From: JALTDM01 sp964421355
GTDB taxonomy: Bacteria > Bacteroidota > Bacteroidia > Bacteroidales > JALTDM01
Reading direction: 5' to 3'
Length of the DNA stretch: 61,321 nt
NCBI GenBank assembly: GCA_964421355.1
Contig: CAYQWX010000006.1
Coordinates: forward strand, 1-61,321
Below, piece by piece: positions 18,110-26,932 of the stretch (its first letter is position 1; every line of letters starts with the position of its first letter). Position numbers and translations under genes: made by a program. Below the pieces are notes generated by a model. It did no database searches. It was not told where the DNA came from and saw nothing but the letters and a program-made list of their open reading frames with translations.

Positions 18110-19000
18110 ATGGATATTATACATTATAATGAGTGTCCTTTTTGTGCTTCAAGCAATATTAAAAAAATCTTTGCATGTAAAGATTTTTTAGTAAAAGGTT
18201 CATTTTTTGACATTTACAAATGTGATAACTGTGGATTCCGTTTTACACAAGATATTCCGAGCTTGGAAAAGATAGGAGAATATTACAAATCGGAAGCCTA
18301 TGTATCACACAGCGATTCTAAAAAGGGAATACTGAACAAACTTTATCATATTGCCAGAAACTATATGCTGGGAAGAAAATTTTCTCACATAAAATCAGTA
18401 ACAGGTAAAAATAGTGGCAAAGTATTGGATATAGGTGCAGGAACCGGATATTTTGTAAATTATATGAAAGAAAAAGGGTTTTCACCTGAAGGTGTAGAAC
18501 TCGACGAAGATGCAAGAAAAGTGGCAAAAAATAATTTCGGGATAGAATTAAAACCAATACATAATATTTACAACCTTCCCGAAAAAGAATTTGACATTAT
18601 TACAATGTGGCATGTATTAGAACACATTCACGACTTAGATGGTTATATGAAAAGTATAAACCATACACTTAAAGAGGACGGATGGTTTGTTTGTGCCTTG
18701 CCAAATTTCACTTCTTATGATGCGGCTCATTATGGAAAACATTGGGCGGCATACGATGTGCCAAGACATTTATGGCATTTTTCTCCGGACTTTTTTATGC
18801 AATTTGCAGCACATTACGGTTTTGAAGTAATAACCATGCGTGCTATGCCATTAGATGCGGTATATATATCTTTGTTAAGTCAAAAAATAGAAGGAAAAAG
18901 TATTATTGCAGGATTTCTAAAAGGTGGAATATTCTTTTTGAAATCTTTGTTTAATACAAAAAGAGCAAGTTCCATAATTTATTTTTTGAAAAAGGCATGA
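18110..19000 (+). CDS. Class I SAM-dependent methyltransferase with N-terminal zinc-ribbon
   Basis: The 296-aa product begins with a two-pair cysteine motif (CPFCAS, CDNCGF, about 9-46) expected to bind zinc, then a Methyltransf_23-type Rossmann core: KVLDIGAGTGYFVNYM for SAM binding, GVELDEDA, and DIITMWHVLEHIHDL, then WHFSPDFF. Such proteins often act in polysaccharide or surface-glycan pathways; the substrate here is unknown. The ATG at 18110 was chosen over 18080 because of the -7 box. The last bases overlap pth by 4 (ATGA). Confidence 0.85.
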   Translation: MDIIHYNECPFCASSNIKKIFACKDFLVKGSFFDIYKCDNCGFRFTQDIPSLEKIGEYYKSEAYVSHSDSKKGILNKLYHIARNYMLGRKFSHIKSVTGKNSGKVLDIGAGTGYFVNYMKEKGFSPEGVELDEDARKVAKNNFGIELKPIHNIYNLPEKEFDIITMWHVLEHIHDLDGYMKSINHTLKEDGWFVCALPNFTSYDAAHYGKHWAAYDVPRHLWHFSPDFFMQFAAHYGFEVITMRAMPLDAVYISLLSQKIEGKSIIAGFLKGGIFFLKSLFNTKRASSIIYFLKKA

Positions 19001-19578
19001 AATATTTAATAGTCGGATTAGGAAACATAGGTAAAGAATACGAACATACCCGCCATAATATAGGTTTTGAGGTAGTAGATTATATAGCTAACAAATTTGA
19101 TAAGCAATTTGAGTTATCACGATTAGCATATACAACTAATGTACGTTATGCAGGAAAATCAATTTTACTTATCAAACCCACCACTTATGTAAATTTAAGT
19201 GGCAAAGCGGTAAAATATTGGCTATCGGTAGAAAAAATACCTTTAAGTAATCTACTGATTATAGTAGATGATATTGCCTTTCCATTTGGGACAATACGCT
19301 TAAAGCCCAAAGGCAGTAATGGTGGACACAACGGATTGGCGGATATAGAAAAATCACTTGGCACAAGTCAATATGCCAGAATAAGATTTGGTATAGGAAA
19401 CAATTTCCCATTTGGCAAACAAGTAGAATATGTTTTGGGAAAATGGACTAATGAAGAAGAAATGGAACTCCCTACTTTAATAGAATATGCCGGAAATATG
19501 GCACTAGATTTCGTAAAAATAGGACTACAAAACACAATGAATAAATACAATAAAAAAATTAAGAATGAAAAAGAATAA
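18997..19578 (+). CDS. pth: Peptidyl-tRNA hydrolase
   Basis: Pth frees tRNA from peptidyl-tRNA that drops off the ribosome. The 193-aa product has VGLGNIGKEYEHTRHNIGF (catalytic His in TRHN), KPTTYVNLSG, IIVDDIAFPFG and the GSNGGHNGL loop, all diagnostic. It overlaps the upstream methyltransferase by 4 bases and the next gene by 14. In many bacteria pth lies beside rplY; that is not so here. Confidence 0.96.
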   Translation: MKYLIVGLGNIGKEYEHTRHNIGFEVVDYIANKFDKQFELSRLAYTTNVRYAGKSILLIKPTTYVNLSGKAVKYWLSVEKIPLSNLLIIVDDIAFPFGTIRLKPKGSNGGHNGLADIEKSLGTSQYARIRFGIGNNFPFGKQVEYVLGKWTNEEEMELPTLIEYAGNMALDFVKIGLQNTMNKYNKKIKNEKE

Positions 19579-20683
19579 TTTTAGAATAGCATTACTGCTA
19601 TTAGCAGTATGGGTAATTGTTTTGTCTTCTTGTTCCTTGTTAAAGAAAAACACAGAACAAAAAGAGTCACAAAGTGTATCTCAAGATACAATAACCATAG
19701 AAGGGAAATTACAAACAAGAGAAAATGCCGATTATAAAATAATGTTTTACAATTGCGAAAATCTTTTTGACACAAAAAACGACTCGGTAAAACTTGATGA
19801 TGAATTTACCCCAAGCGGTAAAAAACATTGGACATGGTCTAGATACCAACACAAAATAAATAATATTGCAAAAGTTATAATTGCAGTAGGTGGATATAAT
19901 CCTCCTGATATAGTTGGATTGTGTGAAATAGAAAACAGATATGTGCTAAATGGACTAACACATTACACACCTCTAAAAAAAGTAGGTTATAAAATTATTC
20001 ATAAAGAATCTCCCGATAGACGTGGTATAGATGTTGCAATGTTATATGTACCTGAACATTTTAAACCAATAAAAGTTACTTTTTACCGAGTTGATTTTCC
20101 TTTTGCTCCTAATTCCAGAACAAGAGATGTTTTATATGTAAAAGGCATAATGGGAAACACAGATACTTTACATATCTTTGTAAACCACTGGCCTTCTAAA
20201 TGGGGAGGACAAAAAGAAACGGAACCAAAACGTATTTTTGTAGGAAAACTTGTAAGAAGCAAGGTAGATTCCATATTTAAAACAAATAAAGAAGCAAATA
20301 TAATACTTATAGGAGACTTGAATGATTCACCGGAAGATGTAAGCGTTCAAAAAGGATTGGGAGCAAAACACAACTTTAAACACATCAAAGACGATGAAAT
20401 ATATGACTTATCTTATTATTTGATGTTAAAAGGAGAAGGTAGCCACAAATACCATGGTCAATGGGACATAATAGACCACATAATAATATCAGGAACTTTG
20501 ATAAACAAAAAGAATAAAATATATTCTAATTACACGGATGCACACATATTTAAAGCTCCGTTTTTATTAGAAGATGATGAAAAATATACAGGTAAAAAAC
20601 CATTTAGAACTTATATAGGATATAAATATAATGGAGGGTTCAGTGATCACCTTCCTGTATATTTAAATTTGTATAAAAAATAA
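19565..20683 (+). CDS. Endonuclease/exonuclease/phosphatase-family lipoprotein
   Basis: The 372-aa product has a lipoprotein signal (core IALLLLAVWVIVLSSC, Cys23) and an EEP domain: MFYNCENLFDT, DIVGLCEIENR (metal-binding Glu), GIDVAMLY, VNHWPSKWGG, ILIGDLNDSP and the closing GGFSDHLPVYLNL with the catalytic Asp-His. It belongs to a Bacteroidota group of envelope EEP proteins. Substrate could be nucleic acid, phosphoester or phospholipid; the sequence cannot decide. It overlaps pth by 14 bases. Confidence 0.87.
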   Translation: MKKNNFRIALLLLAVWVIVLSSCSLLKKNTEQKESQSVSQDTITIEGKLQTRENADYKIMFYNCENLFDTKNDSVKLDDEFTPSGKKHWTWSRYQHKINNIAKVIIAVGGYNPPDIVGLCEIENRYVLNGLTHYTPLKKVGYKIIHKESPDRRGIDVAMLYVPEHFKPIKVTFYRVDFPFAPNSRTRDVLYVKGIMGNTDTLHIFVNHWPSKWGGQKETEPKRIFVGKLVRSKVDSIFKTNKEANIILIGDLNDSPEDVSVQKGLGAKHNFKHIKDDEIYDLSYYLMLKGEGSHKYHGQWDIIDHIIISGTLINKKNKIYSNYTDAHIFKAPFLLEDDEKYTGKKPFRTYIGYKYNGGFSDHLPVYLNLYKK

Positions 20684-20687
20684 ATTT

Positions 20688-21371
20688 ATGATAAATACCA
20701 CTTTTGATTTTGGAAAAATAGCAAAAGAATACGATGCTTGGTATGACACACCACAAGGCAAAAAAATAGATGAAATAGAAAAAAAACTATTCATAAGATA
20801 TTTAAAAAAAATACCATACAAGCATATTGTAGAAATTAGTGCAGGCACAGGACATTGGACACAACTATTATCACAGCAAGGCAAAAGTATTACAGCCACA
20901 GATATATCTGAAAATATGCTGCAAGTAGCAAACAGTAAAAATATTGATAATACCGTATTCTTAAAAACTGATGCAACTAATTTACCTTTTGTGTCAAATT
21001 CGGTAGATGTTGTAGTTGCCATAACTTCCATAGAATTTGTAATGCCAAAATATAAAGCATTAGAAGAAATAAACAGAATACTCAAACCAGGCGGCTTCTT
21101 TCTTATAGGTACATTAAATAGAAACGGTTCTTTGGAACAAATAAGAAGGAATAACGAAGTGTTTGCAAATGCAAATTTTTATACATATAAAACATTAGTT
21201 TCCGATTTGATGAAAATAGGTAAATTACCTATGGTAGAAGGTTGCTTACTGCTACCCAACCCAATGGAAACTTCTCCGGATAAAATAGAACAAGTAGAAA
21301 AAATAGCAGACCCAAGAGAATTAAATGAAAAAGGAAATTTTTTAGTAGGATTAGTACAAAAAAATATTTGA
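20688..21371 (+). CDS. Class I SAM-dependent methyltransferase (UbiE-like fold)
   Basis: The 227-aa product shows motif I VEISAGTGHWTQLL, ITATDISENML, the acidic loop KTDATNLPF and the VDVVVAITSIEFV strand, then EINRILKPGG, a Methyltransf_11 pattern. The target is unknown. No quinone-synthesis gene is beside it, so a menaquinone role is unsupported. It starts 4 bases after the EEP gene and precedes pnuC by 7. Confidence 0.85.
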   Translation: MINTTFDFGKIAKEYDAWYDTPQGKKIDEIEKKLFIRYLKKIPYKHIVEISAGTGHWTQLLSQQGKSITATDISENMLQVANSKNIDNTVFLKTDATNLPFVSNSVDVVVAITSIEFVMPKYKALEEINRILKPGGFFLIGTLNRNGSLEQIRRNNEVFANANFYTYKTLVSDLMKIGKLPMVEGCLLLPNPMETSPDKIEQVEKIADPRELNEKGNFLVGLVQKNI

Positions 21372-21378
21372 AACAACC

Positions 21379-21966
21379 ATGAGTGATATTATTATTTTAG
21401 GAACACCAATAAATCCTTATGAAGCATTTGCTTCCATACTGGGTATTATTGCCGTTTTTTTCCAAATAAAAGAAAAAATAGCATTTTGGCCTTTATGGTT
21501 AATTACATCATTTATTTATATTTTTATCTTTTTTGAGTCTAAACTCTATGCTTTGATGACGCTACAATTTTATTATGTAGGCAATAGTATTTATGGCTGG
21601 TATAAATGGCAAAAAGGAGTAAAAGAAGATAGCGGTAAAATAAAAAGTCTCACACCAAAACAATGGGGCTATGTAATATTAGCAGCAATAATAATGACTG
21701 TGGTATTCTATTTTGTATTAGACCACTATACCGACTCTACTGTCCCCGCATTAGATGGACTTGTTACAGCATTGAGTTTTACGGCAAGCTGGTTGCTTGC
21801 ACAAAAATTTTTACAGCAATGGCTATTCTGGATTATTGCTGACAGTATATCCATATATGTTTATTTTACCCAAGAACTATACCCAACATGCATATTTTTT
21901 ACCGTTTTAACAATAATGGCTACAATAGGATATTTTCAATGGAAAAAAGTAGTAAAAACATATTAA
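21379..21966 (+). CDS. pnuC: Nicotinamide riboside/mononucleotide transporter PnuC
   Basis: PnuC carries nicotinamide riboside into the cell for NAD salvage. The 195-aa membrane protein has about seven helices and the PnuC marks FWPLWLITSFIYIFIF, FYYVGNSIYGWYKW and a helix with SWLLAQKFLQQW, followed by IIADSISIYVYF. The following kinase gene starts inside its last 28 bases, which fits the coupled uptake/phosphorylation role. Confidence 0.93.
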   Translation: MSDIIILGTPINPYEAFASILGIIAVFFQIKEKIAFWPLWLITSFIYIFIFFESKLYALMTLQFYYVGNSIYGWYKWQKGVKEDSGKIKSLTPKQWGYVILAAIIMTVVFYFVLDHYTDSTVPALDGLVTALSFTASWLLAQKFLQQWLFWIIADSISIYVYFTQELYPTCIFFTVLTIMATIGYFQWKKVVKTY

Positions 21967-22487
21967 GAGTTGCCATAACCGGTCCTGAATCAACAGGGAA
22001 AACAACTTTGGCAAAAAGTTTGGCACAACATTACAATACCGTATGGGTACCCGAATATGCCCGGGAATATCTTAACAACTTGAAAAGACCATATACTTAT
22101 TATGACTTAAAAGAAATAGCAAAAGGACAAATTGAGTTGGAAAAACAAATGCTTCACAATGCAAAAAATATCCTCTTTGCCGACACGGAACTTTTGGTAA
22201 TAAAAATTTGGAGCATCTATAAATACGGCACTTACGATAGTTTTATTTTAGAAAATATACTGCACAATCCTTACGATTTGTATTTACTTACTTATCCCGA
22301 TTTGCCTTGGGAATATGATCCATTGAGGGAAGCACCTTCAGAAGAAGAAAGAAAACGCATTTTTGATATTTACGAAACGGAACTTAAAAAATACAATTTC
22401 AACTATTGCACAATAAAAGAACAAGGACAAAAAAGAATAAATAATGCTATAAATTGTATAGAAAAATTTATTTTTAAACAATTTTGA
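21939..22487 (+). CDS. nadR: NadR-type nicotinamide riboside kinase / ATPase
   Basis: The 182-aa protein carries a P-loop (VAITGPESTGKTTLA, about 10-24), WVPEYAREYL, IAKGQIELEKQML and FADTELLVIKIW, which match the C-terminal ribosylnicotinamide kinase domain of NadR. The DNA-binding and adenylyltransferase domains of E. coli NadR are absent. The ATG at 21939 directly precedes the kinase; an upstream frame start inside pnuC looks spurious. It should phosphorylate nicotinamide riboside brought in by PnuC, trapping it in the cell. It is the last gene of the operon. Confidence 0.85.
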   Translation: MEKSSKNILRVAITGPESTGKTTLAKSLAQHYNTVWVPEYAREYLNNLKRPYTYYDLKEIAKGQIELEKQMLHNAKNILFADTELLVIKIWSIYKYGTYDSFILENILHNPYDLYLLTYPDLPWEYDPLREAPSEEERKRIFDIYETELKKYNFNYCTIKEQGQKRINNAINCIEKFIFKQF

Positions 22488-22507
22488 TACTAAACACATT
22501 AATAATT

Positions 22508-23263
22508 TTAATAATTATTTATTCTCAACAAAGTCATTATTACACTCACAGACACTGAAACATTTAGTGATTCCGATTTGTGTTTTTTATTAGAAAAATT
22601 GGGGATAGTAGTTGGCAACACCTTATGTGTAAACAATTCTTTTGATATGCCTTTTGATTCATTACCAAACAAATAAATGGCATGGCTTTCTAAATGCTTT
22701 TCATAAACATTTTCTCCATTCATTACCATTGCATATACAGGAAAACCTTTGTTTATTTGATTATCTATAAATTCATATAAATCCATATAATATACTCTTA
22801 CTCTCGCTATTGCACCCATAGATGCCTGTACTACTTTTGGCGAAAAGACATCCACACTCCCCTTACTGCATACAACGGTATCTATTCCAAACCAGTCTGC
22901 TGTACGAATAATAGTCCCAAGGTTACCAGGATCTTGTATTCTATCTAATGCTATTACAGGGTAAGACAATATAATATCGTCATTTATATATGTTGGCATT
23001 TTAACAACAGCTAAAAAACCTTGAGCAGTTTCCAAAGAACTAATCCTTTTAAAATCTTTTATATTAACCTTTTGAAAGATTGCATTTAATTCAAAATCAT
23101 ATTGCCACACGTCTTCTCTCACAAACACTGCAACAACCTCTAATTCACCACTTTTCAACAATTCAAAAACTATTTTCTTACCTTCTGCAACAAAAAGTCC
23201 ATATTCCTCTCTTTTCTTCTTCTTTTTCAGAATATTAACTAATGTTTTATTTATTTTTTTCAT
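22508..23263 (-). CDS. TrmH/SpoU-family RNA methyltransferase
   Basis: The 251-aa product has an N-terminal substrate-binding part (KREEYGLFVAEGKKIV) and a C-terminal SPOUT knot: ALDRIQDPGNLGTIIRTADWFG (N-G-T/S pattern), YLFGNESKGIS and a final SLNVSVSVSVIM. It should 2'-O-methylate a ribose in tRNA or 23S rRNA; the exact site is not readable. The ATG at 23263 is preferred over an upstream in-frame TTG at 23275. It diverges from malic enzyme over a shared palindromic promoter. Confidence 0.92.
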   Translation of the reverse strand: MKKINKTLVNILKKKKKREEYGLFVAEGKKIVFELLKSGELEVVAVFVREDVWQYDFELNAIFQKVNIKDFKRISSLETAQGFLAVVKMPTYINDDIILSYPVIALDRIQDPGNLGTIIRTADWFGIDTVVCSKGSVDVFSPKVVQASMGAIARVRVYYMDLYEFIDNQINKGFPVYAMVMNGENVYEKHLESHAIYLFGNESKGISKELFTHKVLPTTIPNFSNKKHKSESLNVSVSVSVIMTLLRINNY

Positions 23264-23284
23264 AAAAACTGACAAAAAACATAT

Positions 23285-23321
23285 TTTGAAATAATATTAT
23301 CATATACATTTGACAAATGTA
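23285..23321. promoter_or_regulatory. Palindromic divergent promoter between the SpoU methyltransferase and malic enzyme
   Basis: The 17-base inverted repeat TACATTTGACAAATGTA (23305-23321) places a TAnnTTTG box on each strand, overlapping tail to tail. Rightward, TTTG at 23285-23288 lies 16 bases upstream of the box, and the malic enzyme ATG follows at 23339. Leftward, the methyltransferase ATG (23263) follows after about 50 bases. Confidence 0.5.
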
Positions 23322-23338
23322 ATAAAAAAACAAAAATT

Positions 23339-24637
23339 ATGGCTTTAATAACAAAAGAAGATGCTTTGTTGTACCACTCAAAAGGCCGTCCCGGCAAAAT
23401 AGAAGTGGTCCCTACAAAGCCATGTACCACACAAAAAGATTTATCTTTGGCATATACACCAGGTGTCGCAGATCCTTGTCTGGAAATACAAAAAAATCCA
23501 GATTTAGCATTTAAATATACAGCAAAAGGTAATTTAGTTGCAGTAATCTCAAACGGAACAGCTGTTCTTGGACTCGGCAACATAGGAACTCTTGCAGGAA
23601 AACCTGTAATGGAAGGGAAAGGCTTATTATTTAAGGTATTTGGTGGAGTAGATGTATTTGATATTGAGGTAGATACAAATGATATTGATAAATTTGTAGA
23701 AACAGTTAAATTAATTGCTCCTACCTTTGGTGGTATCAATTTGGAAGACATCAAAGCTCCAGAATGCTTTGAAATAGAAAGACGTCTCAAAGAAGAAACA
23801 GATATTCCAGTAATGCATGATGACCAACACGGAACAGCAATTATCTCAGCTGCAGGACTTATAAATGCATGCGAACTTACAGGTAAAAAATTATCGGAAA
23901 TAAAAGTAGTGGTAAACGGAGCAGGAGCTTCCGCTATGGGGTGTTCCAAACTATATATTGCAATGGGTGTAAATCCCGATAATATAATTATGGTAGATAG
24001 CCGTGGAGTGCTCACAAAAGATAGAACCGATTTAAATAAATACAAAAAAGAATTTGCTATAGACAGTAAAAAAATAAAAACACTAAAAGATGCGGTAAAA
24101 GGTGCTGATGTATTATTAGGAATGTCTGTTGCAGATGCTTTTACAGAAGAAATGATAGCAAGTATGGCAAAAGATCCTATTGTATTTGCTATGGCTAACC
24201 CTAACCCTGAAATAACCTATGAAAAAGCAATATCTGTAAGAAAAGATCTGATATTTGCAACAGGTAGGTCAGATTATCCAAATCAAATAAACAATGTTTT
24301 AGGCTTCCCATTTATATTTAGAGGAGCATTAGATGTTCGTTCCAAAGCAATAAATGTAGAAATGCAAATTGCTGCATCCAAAGCATTGGCAGAACTTGCA
24401 AAAGAACCTGTTGGTGAAGAAGTATTAAAAGCATACAATTTGGATAAACTAGAATTTGGACGCGAATACTTAATACCAAAACCTAATGACCCACGTTTAA
24501 TTTATAAAGTAGCTCCGGCCGTAGCAAAAGCTGCTATAAAAACAGGTGTTGCAAGAGTTCAAATAAATGACTGGGAAGAATACAATAAACATTTAAAACA
24601 TATTATGTCAACAATAAAATGTCCTAAAGAACTTTAG
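23339..24637 (+). CDS. maeB: NAD(P)-dependent malic enzyme, catalytic domains only
   Basis: Malic enzyme converts malate to pyruvate and CO2. The 432-aa product has SLAYTPGVADPC (catalytic Tyr), KGNLVAVISNGTAVLGLG, HDDQHGTA and the NAD-binding Rossmann segment VVVNGAGASAMG. Bacteroidota MaeB is often about 760 aa with a C-terminal phosphotransacetylase-like domain; this protein stops before it, and a separate pta gene of 330 codons follows. The terminator after it separates the two. Confidence 0.93.
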   Translation: MALITKEDALLYHSKGRPGKIEVVPTKPCTTQKDLSLAYTPGVADPCLEIQKNPDLAFKYTAKGNLVAVISNGTAVLGLGNIGTLAGKPVMEGKGLLFKVFGGVDVFDIEVDTNDIDKFVETVKLIAPTFGGINLEDIKAPECFEIERRLKEETDIPVMHDDQHGTAIISAAGLINACELTGKKLSEIKVVVNGAGASAMGCSKLYIAMGVNPDNIIMVDSRGVLTKDRTDLNKYKKEFAIDSKKIKTLKDAVKGADVLLGMSVADAFTEEMIASMAKDPIVFAMANPNPEITYEKAISVRKDLIFATGRSDYPNQINNVLGFPFIFRGALDVRSKAINVEMQIAASKALAELAKEPVGEEVLKAYNLDKLEFGREYLIPKPNDPRLIYKVAPAVAKAAIKTGVARVQINDWEEYNKHLKHIMSTIKCPKEL

Positions 24638-24643
24638 GCAATG

Positions 24644-24671
24644 AAAAGGGGCTTAAACGCCCCTTTTTTTT
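24644..24671 (+). terminator. Strong intrinsic terminator between malic enzyme and pta
   Basis: A perfect 9-bp stem (24644-24652 with 24659-24667, AAAAGGGGC/GCCCCTTTT), 6-base loop, and a continuous run of eight Ts (24664-24671). Confidence 0.88.
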
Positions 24672-24705
24672 ACAAATAGTTATTAAAAAATAAAAAAGTG
24701 AAATT

Positions 24706-25698
24706 ATGGAAATATTACAAAAAATACACGAATCGGCAAAAAAACTTAACAACAGAATAGTGCTTCCTGAAGGCACAGAAGAAAGAACATTGAACGCAGC
24801 AGCAATAGCAATAGAAAACAAGCTGGCACAAATTATCCTTTTGGGAAATGAAACAAAAATAAAAAATAAAGCCAAAGAGCTTGGACTAAACATAGACAAC
24901 ACAACTATAATAAATCCCGAAACAAGTGAAAAAAGAAACGAATACATTGAAAAATTAGTAGAAATAAGAAAGAAAAAAGGACTTACAAAAGAAGAAGCAG
25001 CAAAACTATTAAATGACCCTCTGTATTTTGCTGTAATGATGATAAAACAAGGAGATGCAGACGGAGAAGTAGCAGGAGCAATGAACGCAACTTCCAATGT
25101 ATTAAGACCTGCTTTTCAAATAGTAAAAACAAAACCTGGAATTTCGGTTGTTTCAGGTGCTTTTATGATGATACTAAAAGATAAAAACTTTGGAGACGAC
25201 GGTATAATATTTTTCGCCGATTGTGCAGTTCACCCCGATCCTGATGAAAAACAATTAGCAGAAATAGCCGTAGCCACGACAGAAACAGCAAAAGCATTGG
25301 CAGGAATAGAACCACGTATAGCAATGTTAAGCTTTTCTACTAAAGGAAGTGCTTCACACCCAATGGTAGATAAAGTAGTAAATGCCACACGAATTGCAAA
25401 AGAAATGAATCCCGACCTTATGATTGACGGCGAACTACAAGCAGACGCTGCCATAATAGAAGCAATAGGGAAAAAGAAAGCTCCCGGAAGTCCTGTTGCA
25501 GGAAAAGCAAATGTATTGGTATTTCCGGATTTACAATCGGGAAATATTTCATACAAATTAGTTCAACGCATGGCTCATGCTGAAGCAATAGGACCAGTAT
25601 TACAAGGGATGGCAGCACCCATAAATGATTTATCAAGAGGTTGTTCCGTTGATGACATAGTAAATATGATTGCCATTACATCTAATCAGGCAGGTTAA
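24706..25698 (+). CDS. pta: Phosphate acetyltransferase
   Basis: Pta exchanges acetyl-CoA and phosphate to acetyl phosphate, feeding ATP through acetate kinase. The 330-aa chain is the short single-domain type: RIVLPEGTEERTL, DADGEVAGAMN, GIIFFADCAVHPDPD, STKGSASHP and the active-site run PINDLSRGCSVDDIV with Ser-Arg and Asp in place. These residues mark it as catalytic rather than the inert tail of a MaeB fusion. No ackA is in the window. It starts 68 bases after the malic enzyme stop, beyond the terminator; its promoter is not obvious. Confidence 0.93.
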   Translation: MEILQKIHESAKKLNNRIVLPEGTEERTLNAAAIAIENKLAQIILLGNETKIKNKAKELGLNIDNTTIINPETSEKRNEYIEKLVEIRKKKGLTKEEAAKLLNDPLYFAVMMIKQGDADGEVAGAMNATSNVLRPAFQIVKTKPGISVVSGAFMMILKDKNFGDDGIIFFADCAVHPDPDEKQLAEIAVATTETAKALAGIEPRIAMLSFSTKGSASHPMVDKVVNATRIAKEMNPDLMIDGELQADAAIIEAIGKKKAPGSPVAGKANVLVFPDLQSGNISYKLVQRMAHAEAIGPVLQGMAAPINDLSRGCSVDDIVNMIAITSNQAG

Positions 25699-25759
25699 AA
25701 TAGGTTAATTAAATAATTTTTATTAACTTTCAACCCATAAAATTAAAAGCAACAAAATT

Positions 25760-26662
25760 ATGTTCAAAAAATTAGCAGATATTCTAAAAGTAGCAAAAGT
25801 AAAAAATGAACAAAAATTAGTAATTGCCGCAGCAGGAGACAAACATGTATTGGAAGCAGTAAAAGCAGCAGTGGAAGAAAAAATAATAATACCTATTTTT
25901 ATTGGAGATACAGAAAAAATAAATGCCATTGCCAAAGAAATATCCTTTGACATTAGCGAATGTGAAAAAATAAAAGAACCTGACCCTGCATTAGCTTCAA
26001 AGCTTGCAGTAAAATTTGTTAGGGAAGGCAAAGCTGACTTTTTAATGAAAGGATTGGTAGGTACAAGCACATTATTAAAAGCCGTATTAGACAAAGAGAA
26101 AGGTATTAGAAAAAATTCCACAATGAGCCATGTTGCTATTTTCGAAAACAAAAATTATCACAAATTACTTGGACTCACTGATGCCGCAATGAATATAGCA
26201 CCTGATTTAAATGAAAAAATAAGCATAATAAATAATGCCGTAGAAGTATTTAGAAAACTCGGTATAGAAACTCCCAAAGTGGCAATGCTTACAGCAGTAG
26301 AAACAGTCAATCCTAAAATGCCAGCAACAGTAGATGCTTCCATTCTAAGTATAATGAACAGAAGAAGACAAATAAAAAATTGTATAATAGACGGTCCTCT
26401 TGCTTTGGACAATGCAATATCAAAAGAAGCAGCACAAACCAAAGGAATAGTTAGTGAAGTAGCTGGAGATGCAGATATACTTGTTGCACCTGACATAGAA
26501 GCAGGAAACATAATGTATAAGACAATGAACTTTTTAGGTGGTTCTATCTCCGCTGCAGTAATAATGGGAGCCCAAGTACCTATAGTACTAACATCAAGGG
26601 CTGATAGCCACAAGAGCAAACTAATGTCTATTGCTTTGGCAAAAGTAATATCTGAAGGATAA
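25760..26662 (+). CDS. ptb: Phosphate butyryltransferase
   Basis: Ptb exchanges butyryl-CoA and phosphate. The 300-aa product shows the Ptb pattern: KLVIAAAGDKHVLEAV, ADFLMKGLVGTSTLLKAVL, MSHVAIFE, LTDAAMNIAPDL and IEAGNIMYKTM...AAVIMGAQVP. It belongs to the same superfamily as Pta but is clearly the Ptb subgroup. Branched-chain acyl-CoA is another possible substrate. No butyrate kinase (buk) lies next to it. It follows pta by 61 bases and is probably cotranscribed. Confidence 0.88.
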   Translation: MFKKLADILKVAKVKNEQKLVIAAAGDKHVLEAVKAAVEEKIIIPIFIGDTEKINAIAKEISFDISECEKIKEPDPALASKLAVKFVREGKADFLMKGLVGTSTLLKAVLDKEKGIRKNSTMSHVAIFENKNYHKLLGLTDAAMNIAPDLNEKISIINNAVEVFRKLGIETPKVAMLTAVETVNPKMPATVDASILSIMNRRRQIKNCIIDGPLALDNAISKEAAQTKGIVSEVAGDADILVAPDIEAGNIMYKTMNFLGGSISAAVIMGAQVPIVLTSRADSHKSKLMSIALAKVISEG

Positions 26663-26689
26663 AAGAAACAAACAACAATTAAACATATT

Positions 26690-26717
26690 TTTGTTTACAT
26701 AAAAAACATTATCTTTG
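26690..26717 (+). promoter_or_regulatory. Promoter of the THX gene
   Basis: TTTG (26690-26693), 16-base spacer, TATCTTTG (26710-26717), ending 16 bases before the ATG at 26734. Confidence 0.6.
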
Positions 26718-26733
26718 CAAAAAAATAATCATC

Positions 26734-26853
26734 ATGGGAAAAGGAGATAAAAGAACAAGAAGAGGTAAAATCTTTAAAGGCAGTTTCGGAGTAAGCAGAC
26801 CAAGAAAAAAAGCTAAAAAAGTAAATACAGCAAAAGAAAAAACCGAAGCTTAA
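26734..26853 (+). CDS. 30S ribosomal protein THX
   Basis: This 39-aa gene encodes a very basic peptide starting MGKGDKRTRRGKIFKGSFG and continuing VSRPRKKAKK, the bacterial THX signature. THX binds 16S rRNA in the head of the small subunit. It has its own promoter and terminator and is monocistronic. Its small size makes it easy to miss. Confidence 0.93.
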   Translation: MGKGDKRTRRGKIFKGSFGVSRPRKKAKKVNTAKEKTEA

Positions 26854-26880
26854 AATTATTTTTTAAAAAAGAACCACAAT

Positions 26881-26926
26881 AAAAGGAGAAGTGTATTTTT
26901 TTACATTTCTCCTTTTGTAATTTTTT
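26881..26926 (+). terminator. Terminator of the THX gene
   Basis: A 15-base stem with one G-T pair (26881-26895 with 26902-26916) and 6-base T loop, then a T-tract at 26921-26926. It ends just before the next gene's ATG at 26933, so that gene's leader lies within or next to the terminator. Confidence 0.75.
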
Positions 26927-26932
26927 AGTAGT

